Shown: positions 10,655-18,534, counted from the first letter of the stretch. The stretch: DNA of 36,812 bases from Phycisphaerales bacterium UBA6054 (GCA_002429045.1 DIYM01000106.1:1668-38479); one strand, 5' to 3'. The notes: generated by a model not told the origin, from the sequence alone. Translations and numbers: made by a program.

Positions 10655-11073
10655 ATGACCAACCTCTTCGAACGCGACGACCTGCCCCTCCCCCACTGCC
10701 TCGCGCTCCAACTCGCAGACCCGGCCATCCCCACCGCCGAACTCTGCCACCTCCACAACCTCACCCCGTCAGAGCTCGTTGCCCTCTCGTCACACCCCGA
10801 CGTCGCCGAACAGCTCAACGCCCTCGCCCATCTCGAACACACCCGCGAGCGCTGCACGGCCGCCGCCCTCCGCCGCGACGCACTGGCCACGCTCAACGCG
10901 CTCACCCTCGAGTCCAAACACCCAACCCGGCTCAGCGTGCGCACCAACGAGACCAAACGCCAAGCCGCCGCCGCCATCCTCCGAACAGCTCCTGCCCCCT
11001 CTCCCACTGGGTGGGAGAGGGCCGGGGTGAGGGCTCCTACTTCTACCCCCTCTTCACCCCCGACCTCTTCTGA
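10655..11073 (+). pseudogene. Small helix-rich protein gene whose 3' end is overwritten by a palindromic repeat
   Basis: From the ATG at 10655 a plausible 110-residue protein runs to about 10984 (starts MTNLFERDDLPLPHC, then IPTAELCHLHNLTPSELVAL, then RTNETKRQAAAAILR). It reads like a small helix-turn-helix protein with C-ending codons typical of the left half of the window. A dispersed palindromic repeat begins about six bases later. The frame then stays open without a natural stop until 12217, through the antisense of the next gene; another frame stops at 11073. I infer that the repeat removed or displaced the original stop. Whether a stable product is made is unknown, and it could also be a non-coding remnant. 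Confidence 0.35.
10990..11036. repeat. Dispersed palindromic repeat (GGGAGAGGGCCGGGGTGAGGG type)
   Basis: A perfect 10-bp stem, CCCTCTCCCA (10997-11006) with TGGGAGAGGG (11012-11021), loop CTGGG, followed by CCGGGGTGAGGG. This core is known from many unrelated bacterial genomes, where it creates spurious peptides such as SPTGWERAGVRA or LSHWVGEGRGEG; both readings occur here. It behaves like a REP-type element. Only one copy lies in this window. Confidence 0.75.
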
Positions 11074-11108
11074 TCTGACACACCCAGCCTCACCAAGCCG
11101 ACACAACG

Positions 11109-11137
11109 AAAAACGCGGCCGACCCAAGGCCGACCGC
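11109..11137 (-). terminator. Terminator of the PEP-CTERM-like gene at 11165-11719
   Basis: On the minus strand GCGGTCGGCC, loop TTG, GGTCGGCCGC forms ten pairs (two G-T), followed directly by GTTTTT. It lies 27 bases beyond the stop codon of the minus-strand gene. Confidence 0.7.
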
Positions 11138-11164
11138 GCGTCTCTCAACCCCTCGCGGACTCAA

Positions 11165-11719
11165 TCAGCGCCGACGACGCGCGAGCAGCAGCCCGCCCAT
11201 GCCGCCCAGCACGATCGCGCCGGGAGCCGGCACGAACCGCACGTTCACCTCACCGACCGCGAACGGCGCCGTCCCAGCGGCCGTGAAGATCTCGTAGTCG
11301 AACTGGATCGACTCCCCGATCGCCGTCCCACGCAGCGTCACGAGCGCGAACGCCCCGCCCGCGGCGTTCACCATGTCGAAGCTCAGCGTCCCCGCGGCGT
11401 CGATGCCGCCGGTCACATCGCCGTACACGGCATCACCAACCAGCGGGTCCAGCGTGAACACATCACCCGCGAGCGAACCGGTCACGATCACCGGATCGGG
11501 ATCGCCCTGCCCGAACACAAACCCGTCGAGGTCGATGTTCATCGTCAGGTTCCCGCCGCCGGCGTCCTCGATCAGGACCGACGCCGCCCCGGTCGAACCG
11601 AACGTGTTGTTGTCCCACTGGCCCTCAAACAGCCCCAGGTTGAACGTCTGAGCCCCAGCGGCCCCGCCCAACACGGCCACCGCCCCGGCAACAACGCCGA
11701 AAGTCATCTCTGTGCGCAT
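11165..11719 (-). CDS. Small secreted PEP-CTERM-like surface protein
   Basis: Exported protein of 184 residues. It has a signal peptide (MRTEMTFGVVAGAVAVLGGA, cut near GAAGA-QTF), a beta-rich body about 150 residues long without known motifs, and a sorting tail: VPAPG, a short hydrophobic helix (IVLGGMGGLLLA), then RRRR. Tails of this kind are recognised by exosortase/archaeosortase systems in planctomycetes; the PEP triplet is PAP here. The ATG at 11719 has GGAGGAG five to six bases upstream, better than an ATG at 11749. The body resembles no enzyme. The gene has its own terminator and is probably monocistronic. No exosortase is encoded in the window. Confidence 0.8.
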   Translation of the reverse strand: MRTEMTFGVVAGAVAVLGGAAGAQTFNLGLFEGQWDNNTFGSTGAASVLIEDAGGGNLTMNIDLDGFVFGQGDPDPVIVTGSLAGDVFTLDPLVGDAVYGDVTGGIDAAGTLSFDMVNAAGGAFALVTLRGTAIGESIQFDYEIFTAAGTAPFAVGEVNVRFVPAPGAIVLGGMGGLLLARRRR

Positions 11720-11903
11720 CACAATCTCCTCCCACGAGCAACCCCCCATCGGGCCCCCGTCAAGCCCAGCCTGAGCCCCAAACCGCCTTCACGCCACCCA
11801 CTTGTGGGTTTTTCCGGTCTGTCCGGGTCTCTCTCAAGCAACCCTCGCAATCGCAGCCGCGTACGAAACCCCACGCACGCCCTCCAGCCGCACAGGAACC
11901 CGC

Positions 11904-12911
11904 ATGACCCGCCTGATGCCCCTGCTCATACTGCTGATCACCACCGCCACGATGGGCCAGACCGACCGCCAGCTCGTCGATCGCTTCGACCGCTACGAGT
12001 CCCGCGCCCAGTACGACCGCGCCCTCGACGCCGCCCTCACCATCACCGAGCGTCACCCAGAGTCCGCCCACTGGGCCTTCAACGCCGGCCGCCTCCACGC
12101 CAAGCTCGGCCAGCCAGACCGAGCCATCGCGCAGCTCCAACGCTGCGCCGACCTCGGCTACACCGGCATCGCCTCCTTCGACCACCACGAGCACCTCGAC
12201 ACGCTCCGCGATCGTGACGACTTCAGAGCCATCACCGGGCAGGTCCGCCAGAACGCCGCCAGACGCATGGCCGAGTTCCAGGCCGAAGCACGCAACCACG
12301 CGCCGCCGACGTTCATCCCCGAAGGGCTCGACCCGAGCACCAAGCCCGCGCTCGTCATCGCCCTCCACGGCACCGGCGGCACCGGCCAGCAGATGCTCGA
12401 CGCCCTGCGGCCAACCTGCGCCGAACTCAACCTCGTCTGCATCGCCCCCGACGCGCTCCGACCAGCCGGCACCAAGCCAAGCAGCGGCTTCTCCTGGACC
12501 TACCGCGACGAATCCGAGTGGCTCGTCGAGCACTTCGTCACCCAAGCGATCAACGACCACAACGCCGACCCCGACCGCGTCTACCTCGTCGGCTTCTCGC
12601 AGGGCGCCAACATCGCGCTGGTCCTCGCCCAGACCCGCCAGAACCTCATCGCCGCCGCGGTCCCCATCTGCGGCCACTACGAGCCGGGAATCGCCGGCTC
12701 GGACGATCCCCCAGCGCCGACGTATCTCCTGACCGGCAGCCGCGACAACCGGAAGCGCACCTACACCGCGGCCCGGGCCGACTTCTCGGCGTCCGGGGGC
12801 GAAACCGCACTCCGGGTTGTCAACGGGATGGGGCACACGGTCCCGGGCAAGCGGGAACTGACACGGGCCCTCGCCTGGTGCCTCGGGCGGGCCGGGGGCG
12901 CCGACGACTAG
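11904..12911 (+). CDS. Secreted TPR plus alpha/beta-hydrolase (esterase/depolymerase-like)
   Basis: Exported protein of 335 residues. The signal peptide is MTRLMPLLILLITTATMGQ. Residues about 20-110 look like two or three TPR helices (YDRALDAALTITERHPESA, AGRLHAKLGQPDRAIAQL). An alpha/beta-hydrolase follows: oxyanion loop LHGTGG (155-159), nucleophile elbow GFSQGA with Ser232, candidate acid Asp281 in LTGSRDN, and His311 in GMGHTVP. This fits carboxylesterases, phospholipase-type esterases and PHB-depolymerase-like enzymes; the substrate is unknown. AGGA six bases before the ATG at 11904 supports the start. Its TAG stop overlaps the TAG of lemA on the other strand. Codon choice changes inside the gene near 12750, from GGC/CGC to GGG/CGG. 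Confidence 0.85.
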   Translation: MTRLMPLLILLITTATMGQTDRQLVDRFDRYESRAQYDRALDAALTITERHPESAHWAFNAGRLHAKLGQPDRAIAQLQRCADLGYTGIASFDHHEHLDTLRDRDDFRAITGQVRQNAARRMAEFQAEARNHAPPTFIPEGLDPSTKPALVIALHGTGGTGQQMLDALRPTCAELNLVCIAPDALRPAGTKPSSGFSWTYRDESEWLVEHFVTQAINDHNADPDRVYLVGFSQGANIALVLAQTRQNLIAAAVPICGHYEPGIAGSDDPPAPTYLLTGSRDNRKRTYTAARADFSASGGETALRVVNGMGHTVPGKRELTRALAWCLGRAGGADD

Positions 12912-13477
12912 AACGAGACGCTCGGAGCCTCCCGCTGGGCGTCGTCTTCCAGTTCGAAGTACGGCTCGGGCGGGAACCCGAACATGTTCGCGATGACGTT
13001 GCTGGGCACCATGCGTGTGAGCTGGTTGAAGGTGCGCACGTTCCCGTTGTAGAAACGCCGGGCGGCGGCGATGCGGTCCTCGGTCTCGGCGAGCTGATCC
13101 TGGAGTTGGTTGAAACCCGCATCGGCCTTCAGGTCGGGGTACTGCTCGACGACGACGGCGAGCTGTCGCAGTGCGCCGACGAGAGCCTGCTCGTCCTTGG
13201 CCTGGGCGTCGGCCGGGCCGTGGCTTCCCATCGCCCTGCTGCGCGCCTCGATCACCGAGTCGAGGGTTTCCTTCTCGTGCGAGGCGTACCCCTTGACGGT
13301 CTCGACGAGGTTGGGGATGAGGTCGTAGCGGCGTTTGAGCTCTACGTCGATGCCGGCCCAGGCGTCGCGGATGTGCGACCGGAGGCCGACGAAGCGGTTG
13401 TACGTGAGGATGCCCCAGAGCAGGGCGATGACGGCGATGGTGCCGAGAACGATGAGTGCGATGAGAGCGCCGCCCAT
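12908..13477 (-). CDS. lemA: LemA family protein
   Basis: Membrane-anchored protein of 189 residues with one N-terminal helix (about 4-25) and a long helical body facing the periplasm or outside. Family motifs are plain: TYNRFVGLRSHIRDAWAGID, VELKRRYDLIPNLVETVKGYA, and ETEDRIAAARRFYNGNVRTFN, then PSNVIANMFGF. The molecular role of LemA is not settled. GGGGA lies seven bases before the ATG. It follows the 13530-14261 gene by 52 bases on the same strand, a pairing often seen for lemA, so the two probably form an operon. Confidence 0.95.
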   Translation of the reverse strand: MGGALIALIVLGTIAVIALLWGILTYNRFVGLRSHIRDAWAGIDVELKRRYDLIPNLVETVKGYASHEKETLDSVIEARSRAMGSHGPADAQAKDEQALVGALRQLAVVVEQYPDLKADAGFNQLQDQLAETEDRIAAARRFYNGNVRTFNQLTRMVPSNVIANMFGFPPEPYFELEDDAQREAPSVSF

Positions 13478-13529
13478 ACGAGATTCCCCTTCGATCGGCC
13501 CGCGGACAGGCTCCCGGGCGTGGGTGATG

Positions 13530-14261
13530 CTAGGTCGGGAGTTTCAGGTCCTTGACGACGTGCTCCGGCCATTGAGACAGGAAGGCCTCCGCGAACCGGA
13601 ACATCCAGCGGAACTGCTCTGGCGTCCAGGTCCGCGAGCCGTCGGCGAGGCAGAGCCTGGCGTGCTCGATGTCGATCGCCGGCGGCCTCGTCTTGAGCAG
13701 GAACTCGATCATGCGCGGGTGGCAGATGTCGTAGGCGAACTTGCGGTCCGGGCTGGCGACCATGAAGCGGCGGCTGAACTCTTCGGACTCGAAATCGATG
13801 TCCCTGCTGCTGAACACGCCCGCGAGCTTGTCGAAGAAATGCTCGGGGCGGATGAGCAGGTCCGGGGTGTTGGGGAATGGGAGATGGATGATCAGGTACG
13901 AGAAGGTGTAGGTCGTGGTCTTGCGGTCCTTCCCGCTGCCGGTGGTGACGGTGTACCGGAAGTCTCCCCCCTTGACGCCGGTGCGGTGGTTGTTGAAGGC
14001 GTGCTCGCCGATGAGGGTGTTGAAGGCGGTGCGGTTGTCCCCGCGCCGGAAGATCTCGAAGTGGGCGTAGAAATCGTCGTGCTGGCGGTCGCGTTGTGGA
14101 TGGAAGCGGAGCCCGAACTCGTTGGCGATCGCCCAGAGTTCGTCTCGGCGCCGCTTGGCTTTCTTGTGCCCGGCGACGACGGCGTAGACCGCCAGCCCGA
14201 TCATGAGCGGGGCGATGAGGCAGGGGAAGCCGCCGGCGATGGGGGCGAGGAAATCGAACAC
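13530..14261 (-). CDS. LemA-linked membrane-anchored protein, DUF3137-like
   Basis: Protein of about 243 residues with one or two hydrophobic N-terminal segments (FLAPIAGGFPCLIAPLMIGL, then AVYAVVAGHKKAKRRR) and a soluble domain. The SEEFSRRFMVASPDRKFAYDI stretch and the following HPRMIEFLL resemble the family of proteins that accompany LemA (often annotated DUF3137). The function is unknown. I took the GTG at 14261, directly before the hydrophobic segment; an ATG at 14297 would add twelve residues. It is divergent from the Nudix gene, with 63 bases between starts. Confidence 0.7.
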   Translation of the reverse strand: MFDFLAPIAGGFPCLIAPLMIGLAVYAVVAGHKKAKRRRDELWAIANEFGLRFHPQRDRQHDDFYAHFEIFRRGDNRTAFNTLIGEHAFNNHRTGVKGGDFRYTVTTGSGKDRKTTTYTFSYLIIHLPFPNTPDLLIRPEHFFDKLAGVFSSRDIDFESEEFSRRFMVASPDRKFAYDICHPRMIEFLLKTRPPAIDIEHARLCLADGSRTWTPEQFRWMFRFAEAFLSQWPEHVVKDLKLPT

Positions 14262-14324
14262 GCTCCGGGATGATCGGCGCGTTGGGAGGCACGGCATCGA
14301 ATATTGTCGGGCGGAGGTGCGGCT

Positions 14325-14879
14325 TTGGCGGACACGACGCATGCATCGGGCCTGCCCACTCGGCGGGCGGCGCGGGTGATCCTGGTCAGCCCCGGGGGGC
14401 GGGTTTTGTTGATGCGGTATCGCGCCGAGGCGGCGGGCGACCCGGCGGTGACGGGGCTGCGGGCGTTCTGGGTCACGCCGGGCGGGGGTCTAGAGGAGGG
14501 GGAGACGGCCCGGGCGGGGGCGTGCCGCGAGTTGCGGGAGGAGACGGGGATCGTCCGGGCCGAGGCGGTGCTGGGCGCGCCGGTGGCGGAACGGGAGGGG
14601 GATCTGTGGATCGGCGGCGTGCTGACGCGGTGCGTCGAGTGGTTCTATCTGGCGCGGGCGGGCTCGGAGCGGCTGGACCTCGGCGGGTGGACCGGGCAGG
14701 AGCGCGACGACATCACCGATGTCCGGTGGTTCGCGCCCGATGAGCTGCGTACGGCGGACCGCTGGGACGATCTGATCGCGCCGTCGGGGGCGGGCGGGTT
14801 CTTCGCGGCGTGCGCGGAGGGCGCGACGCCGCGGGGCGTGACCGATCTCTCGCGCGGGTTCGATGGCGGCGCGCGCTAG
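14325..14879 (+). CDS. Nudix hydrolase
   Basis: Nudix pyrophosphohydrolase of 184 residues that cleaves a nucleoside-diphosphate-linked substrate. The Nudix box at residues 54-76 matches Gx5Ex7REUxEExGU exactly: G54, E60, R68-E69-L70, E72-E73 and G75-I76. The TTG at 14325 is chosen because GGAGGT ends six bases upstream; no ATG fits in frame. The substrate cannot be predicted; the sequence resembles mutator-type and ADP-sugar enzymes alike. smpB follows after 27 bases on the same strand, so the two may be co-transcribed. Confidence 0.9.
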   Translation: MADTTHASGLPTRRAARVILVSPGGRVLLMRYRAEAAGDPAVTGLRAFWVTPGGGLEEGETARAGACRELREETGIVRAEAVLGAPVAEREGDLWIGGVLTRCVEWFYLARAGSERLDLGGWTGQERDDITDVRWFAPDELRTADRWDDLIAPSGAGGFFAACAEGATPRGVTDLSRGFDGGAR

Positions 14880-14906
14880 GATCGGGCGTGAGGAGACCGC
14901 GGGGCG

Positions 14907-15398
14907 ATGGCGAAGAAGAAGAAAAAGAAGACCGACTCGCCGGCGTTCGAGAATCGGAAGGCGCGGCACGAGTACTTCATCGAGGACACGCTCGAAGCGG
15001 GGATCGTGCTGCAGGGCTCCGAAGTCAAGGCGATCCGCGACGGGCGGTGCTCGATCGGCGAGGGGTACATCACGGTCGAGGAGCTGCCCAAGCCGCGGCT
15101 GGTCTTGCACCAGGTCGACATCGGGCAGTACCAGCCCTCGGGGGCGCTGAACCACCGGCCCAAGCGGGACCGCGTGCTGCTGGCGCACAAGCGTGAGATC
15201 GGCAAGCTGGCGCGTCAGGTCGAGCAGAAGGGCGTGACGCTGATCCCGCTGAAGCTGTACTTCAACGAAGAGGGCAAGGCGAAGGTGCTGGTGGCGCTGG
15301 CGCGCGGCAAGCAGGCGCACGACAAGCGCCACGCGATCGCGGAGCGGGAGTCGAAGCGGGACCTGCAGCGGGCGATGTCGCAACTCAAAAGGGGGTAA
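14907..15398 (+). CDS. smpB: SsrA (tmRNA)-binding protein SmpB
   Basis: Partner of tmRNA in rescue of stalled ribosomes, 163 residues, normal length. Conserved segments are ENRKARHEYFIEDTLEAGIV, LQGSEVKAIRDGRCSI, the PKRDRVLLAHKREIGKL loop and LIPLKLYFNEEGKAKVLVAL. The basic tail (KQAHDKRHAIAERESKRDL) mimics an mRNA path in the empty A site. The N-terminal poly-Lys (MAKKKKKKT) is a little longer than usual. No tmRNA gene (ssrA) is visible nearby. Confidence 0.97.
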   Translation: MAKKKKKKTDSPAFENRKARHEYFIEDTLEAGIVLQGSEVKAIRDGRCSIGEGYITVEELPKPRLVLHQVDIGQYQPSGALNHRPKRDRVLLAHKREIGKLARQVEQKGVTLIPLKLYFNEEGKAKVLVALARGKQAHDKRHAIAERESKRDLQRAMSQLKRG

Positions 15399-15557
15399 CA
15401 ACAACCCCAACAAGGTGTGCACGCTCGGTGTTTTTTGGTTTTCTCGGTCCATTGATCACATTCTTGCATATCGGCAAGTTGTTCATGCGAAGCTCCCTGC
15501 CAGCGCGACGGCGACGTCGCCGCATCGTGCATCATGCGACAGACAGGGAGCAATACC

Positions 15558-16859
15558 ATGTACCCACGCGATATGATCACCCAGAGCGAGTGGCTGACAA
15601 AGAACGAGCAGGATCGGCGGGCAAGTTTGCTGCAGCATCGCCTCCCATTTGCGGCGGTGTTTGCTGTGGCCGTCTCTGGCGCAGCCGCGCAATGGAGTTC
15701 GGTGGATCTGGGTGATACCAACACCAGAGTCATCGGAGCCCCGATCCCCGTTTCGATTTGGGATGACCAACTGACGGCGAGGCAACGGATCGGGTCGAAT
15801 ATCCGGGGGGCCCTGTGGACCCTGAACGGGGGCACGTGGACGCAGCAGACGGGGACGAATGCCACCCAGGGTGTATCTGACGGGATCGTGGTCGGCAGCG
15901 ACAGCGGCGATGCGTTCGCCTGGGGCTGGAACGGCACGGTGTATCCGAGTGGCCAGAGCATTGCGCCGACGAACTCGGTCTCTTCGCAGGCCAACGCCGT
16001 CCGCGGCGGCATCGCGGTTGGATTCGCCGAGTTGAACGCCGACCCGGTCTCCAGCGGCAGTGCGCATGTCTGGGAACTCCTCTCGAACGGGACGTTCACT
16101 TCTGCCAGGCTCGACCGCGGCACACTGGACAACGCCCAGGGGACTACCGCGACCGGCACCGATGGCGAGCTTCATTGCGGGTTGATCCAGCGGCCAGACA
16201 ACAGCTTCGGGGCTTGCTATTGGGATGCGTCGGGGGCCCTGGTGGAACTCGGATCCACGAGCTTCAACGGTGTCGCGCTGGGGGTTGACCAGCCGGATTC
16301 GGGCGGCATTCAGGTGGTTGGGTACACCGACAACACGCCGAGCGAGGATCTACAAGGCGTGATGTGGACTAGCAGCACTACGTTCGTCAACCTGACACCC
16401 AACGGCGTGGGGTCAACCGACGATCTGAACTCGGCGAACGGTGTGTTCCGCGGGTACCAAGTGGGGAACGAGACGCTCGCCGGCGCCGACACCGAAGCAC
16501 GCCTCTGGAATGGATCGCCGGCTACAGCGGTGGATCTGCACGCGTTGCTCCCGTCGGGCACCAGCTACGACTTGAGCCGTGCCTATTCGGTTTGGCTGGA
16601 GCCGGGAACGATGCGGGTGGCCGGCGTTGCCGAGCCGGTCAGCACGAACACCGAGCATCTGATTGTCTGGACTTATGAGTGCGCCGCTGACCTTGTGGAT
16701 CCTCCGTTCGTGCTCAACTTCTTCGACATCTCAGCATTCATCAATCTCTACAACGCAGGCGATCCCGCGGCCGACATCGCCGCTCCTTTCGGGGTGCTGA
16801 ACTTCTTTGACATCGCCGCCTACAACACCCTGTACGCCGCGGGATGTCCGCCCATGTGA
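15558..16859 (+). CDS. Secreted protein with C-terminal GC-type dockerin repeats
   Basis: Exported protein of 433 residues. It has a long charged N-terminal lead (about 28 residues) before the hydrophobic signal core (LPFAAVFAVAVSGAAAQ). A beta-propeller-like body follows, with repeated short motifs ending in W (ALWTLNGGTW, GDAFAWGWNG, SAHVWELL, GACYWDASG, GVMWTSS), about 45-55 residues apart. The last 60 residues hold two copies of a dockerin-like unit: VLNFFDISAFINLYNAGDPAAD and VLNFFDIAAYNTLYAAGCP; NCBI-style naming calls this GC-type dockerin in Phycisphaerae. The calcium-loop Asp/Asn residues are partly replaced by PPF and APF. AGGGAG seven bases before the ATG at 15558 supports the start. 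The ligand is unknown. Confidence 0.85.
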   Translation: MYPRDMITQSEWLTKNEQDRRASLLQHRLPFAAVFAVAVSGAAAQWSSVDLGDTNTRVIGAPIPVSIWDDQLTARQRIGSNIRGALWTLNGGTWTQQTGTNATQGVSDGIVVGSDSGDAFAWGWNGTVYPSGQSIAPTNSVSSQANAVRGGIAVGFAELNADPVSSGSAHVWELLSNGTFTSARLDRGTLDNAQGTTATGTDGELHCGLIQRPDNSFGACYWDASGALVELGSTSFNGVALGVDQPDSGGIQVVGYTDNTPSEDLQGVMWTSSTTFVNLTPNGVGSTDDLNSANGVFRGYQVGNETLAGADTEARLWNGSPATAVDLHALLPSGTSYDLSRAYSVWLEPGTMRVAGVAEPVSTNTEHLIVWTYECAADLVDPPFVLNFFDISAFINLYNAGDPAADIAAPFGVLNFFDIAAYNTLYAAGCPPM

Positions 16860-16898
16860 TGGCACGCTGCGGGATCGTTTGATCGTGAAGATTCCGAG

Positions 16899-16932
16899 AC
16901 GGCCCCGTGGAAGCGGGGCCGTGTCCCTTTTC
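16899..16932 (+). terminator. Terminator after the dockerin protein gene
   Basis: Perfect 9-bp stem ACGGCCCCG (16899-16907) with CGGGGCCGT (16914-16922), loop TGGAAG, then GTCCCTTTTC. Confidence 0.75.
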
Positions 16933-17019
16933 GCGCGGGTTCGGTTGTGGTTCGCGTCACATGTGCGACTTGACGGGTGCTTGTGATCGCGGCGCGGATG
17001 CCTGGATGCGTCGGTTCTT

Positions 17020-18474
17020 TCACAGGATCGGCGCCAGCAACTGGGCGGCGTTGTCGGCGATGCGTTGGATGAGGTTACCCTGGGACCAGGTCTCTTTGCA
17101 GAGTTGTTCGGACTCGTCGATGTAGTGCTGCTGGACGGCCCGGACGCGTTGGGCGGTGGGCTGGTCGTGGGCGATGACGGAGAGCTCGAAGTTGATCCAG
17201 AGGGAGCGGCGGTCGAGGTTGGCCGAGCCGATGAGGGCGAGGCGGCTGTCGGCGGTGATGGTTTTGGCGTGGAGCAGGCCCGGCGTGTAGCGGTAGATCT
17301 CGACGCCGGCGTGGACGAGGTCGTCGAAGTACGACTCGCTGGCGTGGCGGACGAGGAGGGAGTCGACGCGCCGGGGGACGATGAGCTTGACGTCGACGCC
17401 GCGGATGTCGGCGGTGGTGATGGCGGTGAGCAGGGCGTCGTCGGGGACGAAGTAGGGCGTGGAGATGACGATCTCCTCGCGCGCGTCGTAGATGGCCTGC
17501 AGGAGGATGCGTCGGAAGGCGTCGGGGTTGTCGCCCGGTCCTGAGTTGACGATCTGGAGCGTGGCGGAGCCGGGGGTTTCGGGGCGGTCGGGCGTGTTCG
17601 GGTCGGGCGATTCGTGGTCGTGCTCGGCGTGCCAGTCGATCTCGAAAATGGCCGAGAGCGCGTGGACGGCGGGGCCCTCGATGCGGCTCATGATGTCGAC
17701 CCAGGGCCCGACCTTGGCGGAGGCTTTGAAGATGTCGGGGTCGGCGAGGTTCATGGATCCGGTGTAGGCCGCGCGGTGGTCGATGACGGCGAGCTTCCGG
17801 TGGTTGCGCAGGTCGACGCGGGCGAACAGCTGGCGGGGGAAGCGGACCGGGAGGGCGCGGCGGACGCGGACACCGGCCTGTTCGAGGGTGCGCATCGAGT
17901 GCTTGTGTTTGAACAGCGGGCGCGAGCCGACGGCGTCGGCCAGCACCCGGACGGCGACGCCGCGTTGTGAGGCGCGGGCGAGGGCGTCGGTGACCTCGTC
18001 GACACGGGCGCCGGGGGAGTAGATGTAGAAGAGGAGGTCGATCGATGACTCGGCGCGGTCGATGGCGTCGATGAAAGCCGGGAAGAAGTCGTCGGCGCCG
18101 TCGATGATGTCGATCCGGTTGGCGTTGAGGGCCGGGATCTTGGTCGTGGTCAGGGCGATCGTGTTGTAGCGTTCGATGTCGGCGTCTTTGGATGGATCGG
18201 CTTGCCGCGGAGCGTAGGCGCGGAGGGATTCGAGCCTGGGGAGGAGGCGTTCGAGGGTGGCCTGTATCCTGCCGGTTCGGCGTCGGGTCAGCCAGGCCTC
18301 GCCGACGAGTATGTAGAGGACGATGCCGGCGATGGGGATCCAGGCGAGGACCGCGAGCCAGGCGAGGCTGACGCCCTGGCTGCGCCGCTTGGAGACGACG
18401 CGGACCGCGACGAGACAGGTCGCGCCCCAGTGCAGCACGAACAGGGCGGTCGGGATGAACGCGTTCCAGTCCAT
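17020..18474 (-). CDS. cls: Cardiolipin synthase (phospholipase D superfamily)
   Basis: Inner-membrane enzyme of 484 residues that joins phosphatidyl groups to make cardiolipin. Two N-terminal membrane helices (about 7-27 and 36-57) precede two PLD domains. The HKD motifs are intact: HRKLAVID with H225, K227 and D232, and HAKTITAD with H402, K404 and D409, each followed by the usual GS (TGSMN, IGSAN). Length and layout match ClsA-type enzymes. It is the last gene of a minus-strand group, 88 bases after atpC, with a possible hairpin between them. Confidence 0.95.
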   Translation of the reverse strand: MDWNAFIPTALFVLHWGATCLVAVRVVSKRRSQGVSLAWLAVLAWIPIAGIVLYILVGEAWLTRRRTGRIQATLERLLPRLESLRAYAPRQADPSKDADIERYNTIALTTTKIPALNANRIDIIDGADDFFPAFIDAIDRAESSIDLLFYIYSPGARVDEVTDALARASQRGVAVRVLADAVGSRPLFKHKHSMRTLEQAGVRVRRALPVRFPRQLFARVDLRNHRKLAVIDHRAAYTGSMNLADPDIFKASAKVGPWVDIMSRIEGPAVHALSAIFEIDWHAEHDHESPDPNTPDRPETPGSATLQIVNSGPGDNPDAFRRILLQAIYDAREEIVISTPYFVPDDALLTAITTADIRGVDVKLIVPRRVDSLLVRHASESYFDDLVHAGVEIYRYTPGLLHAKTITADSRLALIGSANLDRRSLWINFELSVIAHDQPTAQRVRAVQQHYIDESEQLCKETWSQGNLIQRIADNAAQLLAPIL

Positions 18475-18510
18475 CGGTGCTCACCGAGGATACCGGCAGA
18501 GCAGATGCAG

Positions 18511-18534
18511 CGCCCGTGTCGTGTGGCACGGGCG
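18511..18534 (-). terminator. Hairpin between atpC and cls, possible attenuator
   Basis: 8-bp perfect stem CGCCCGTG (18511-18518) with CACGGGCG (18527-18534) and an eight-base loop. No T-run follows on the minus strand, so it may modulate or protect the transcript rather than end it. Confidence 0.35.

Noticed and set aside
15399..15557. tmRNA gene next to smpB
   Set aside because: The gap is only about 160 bases, and I see no acceptor stem or tag-coding frame. Its GGCGACGTCGCC palindrome (15510-15521) is too common in GC-rich DNA to interpret.
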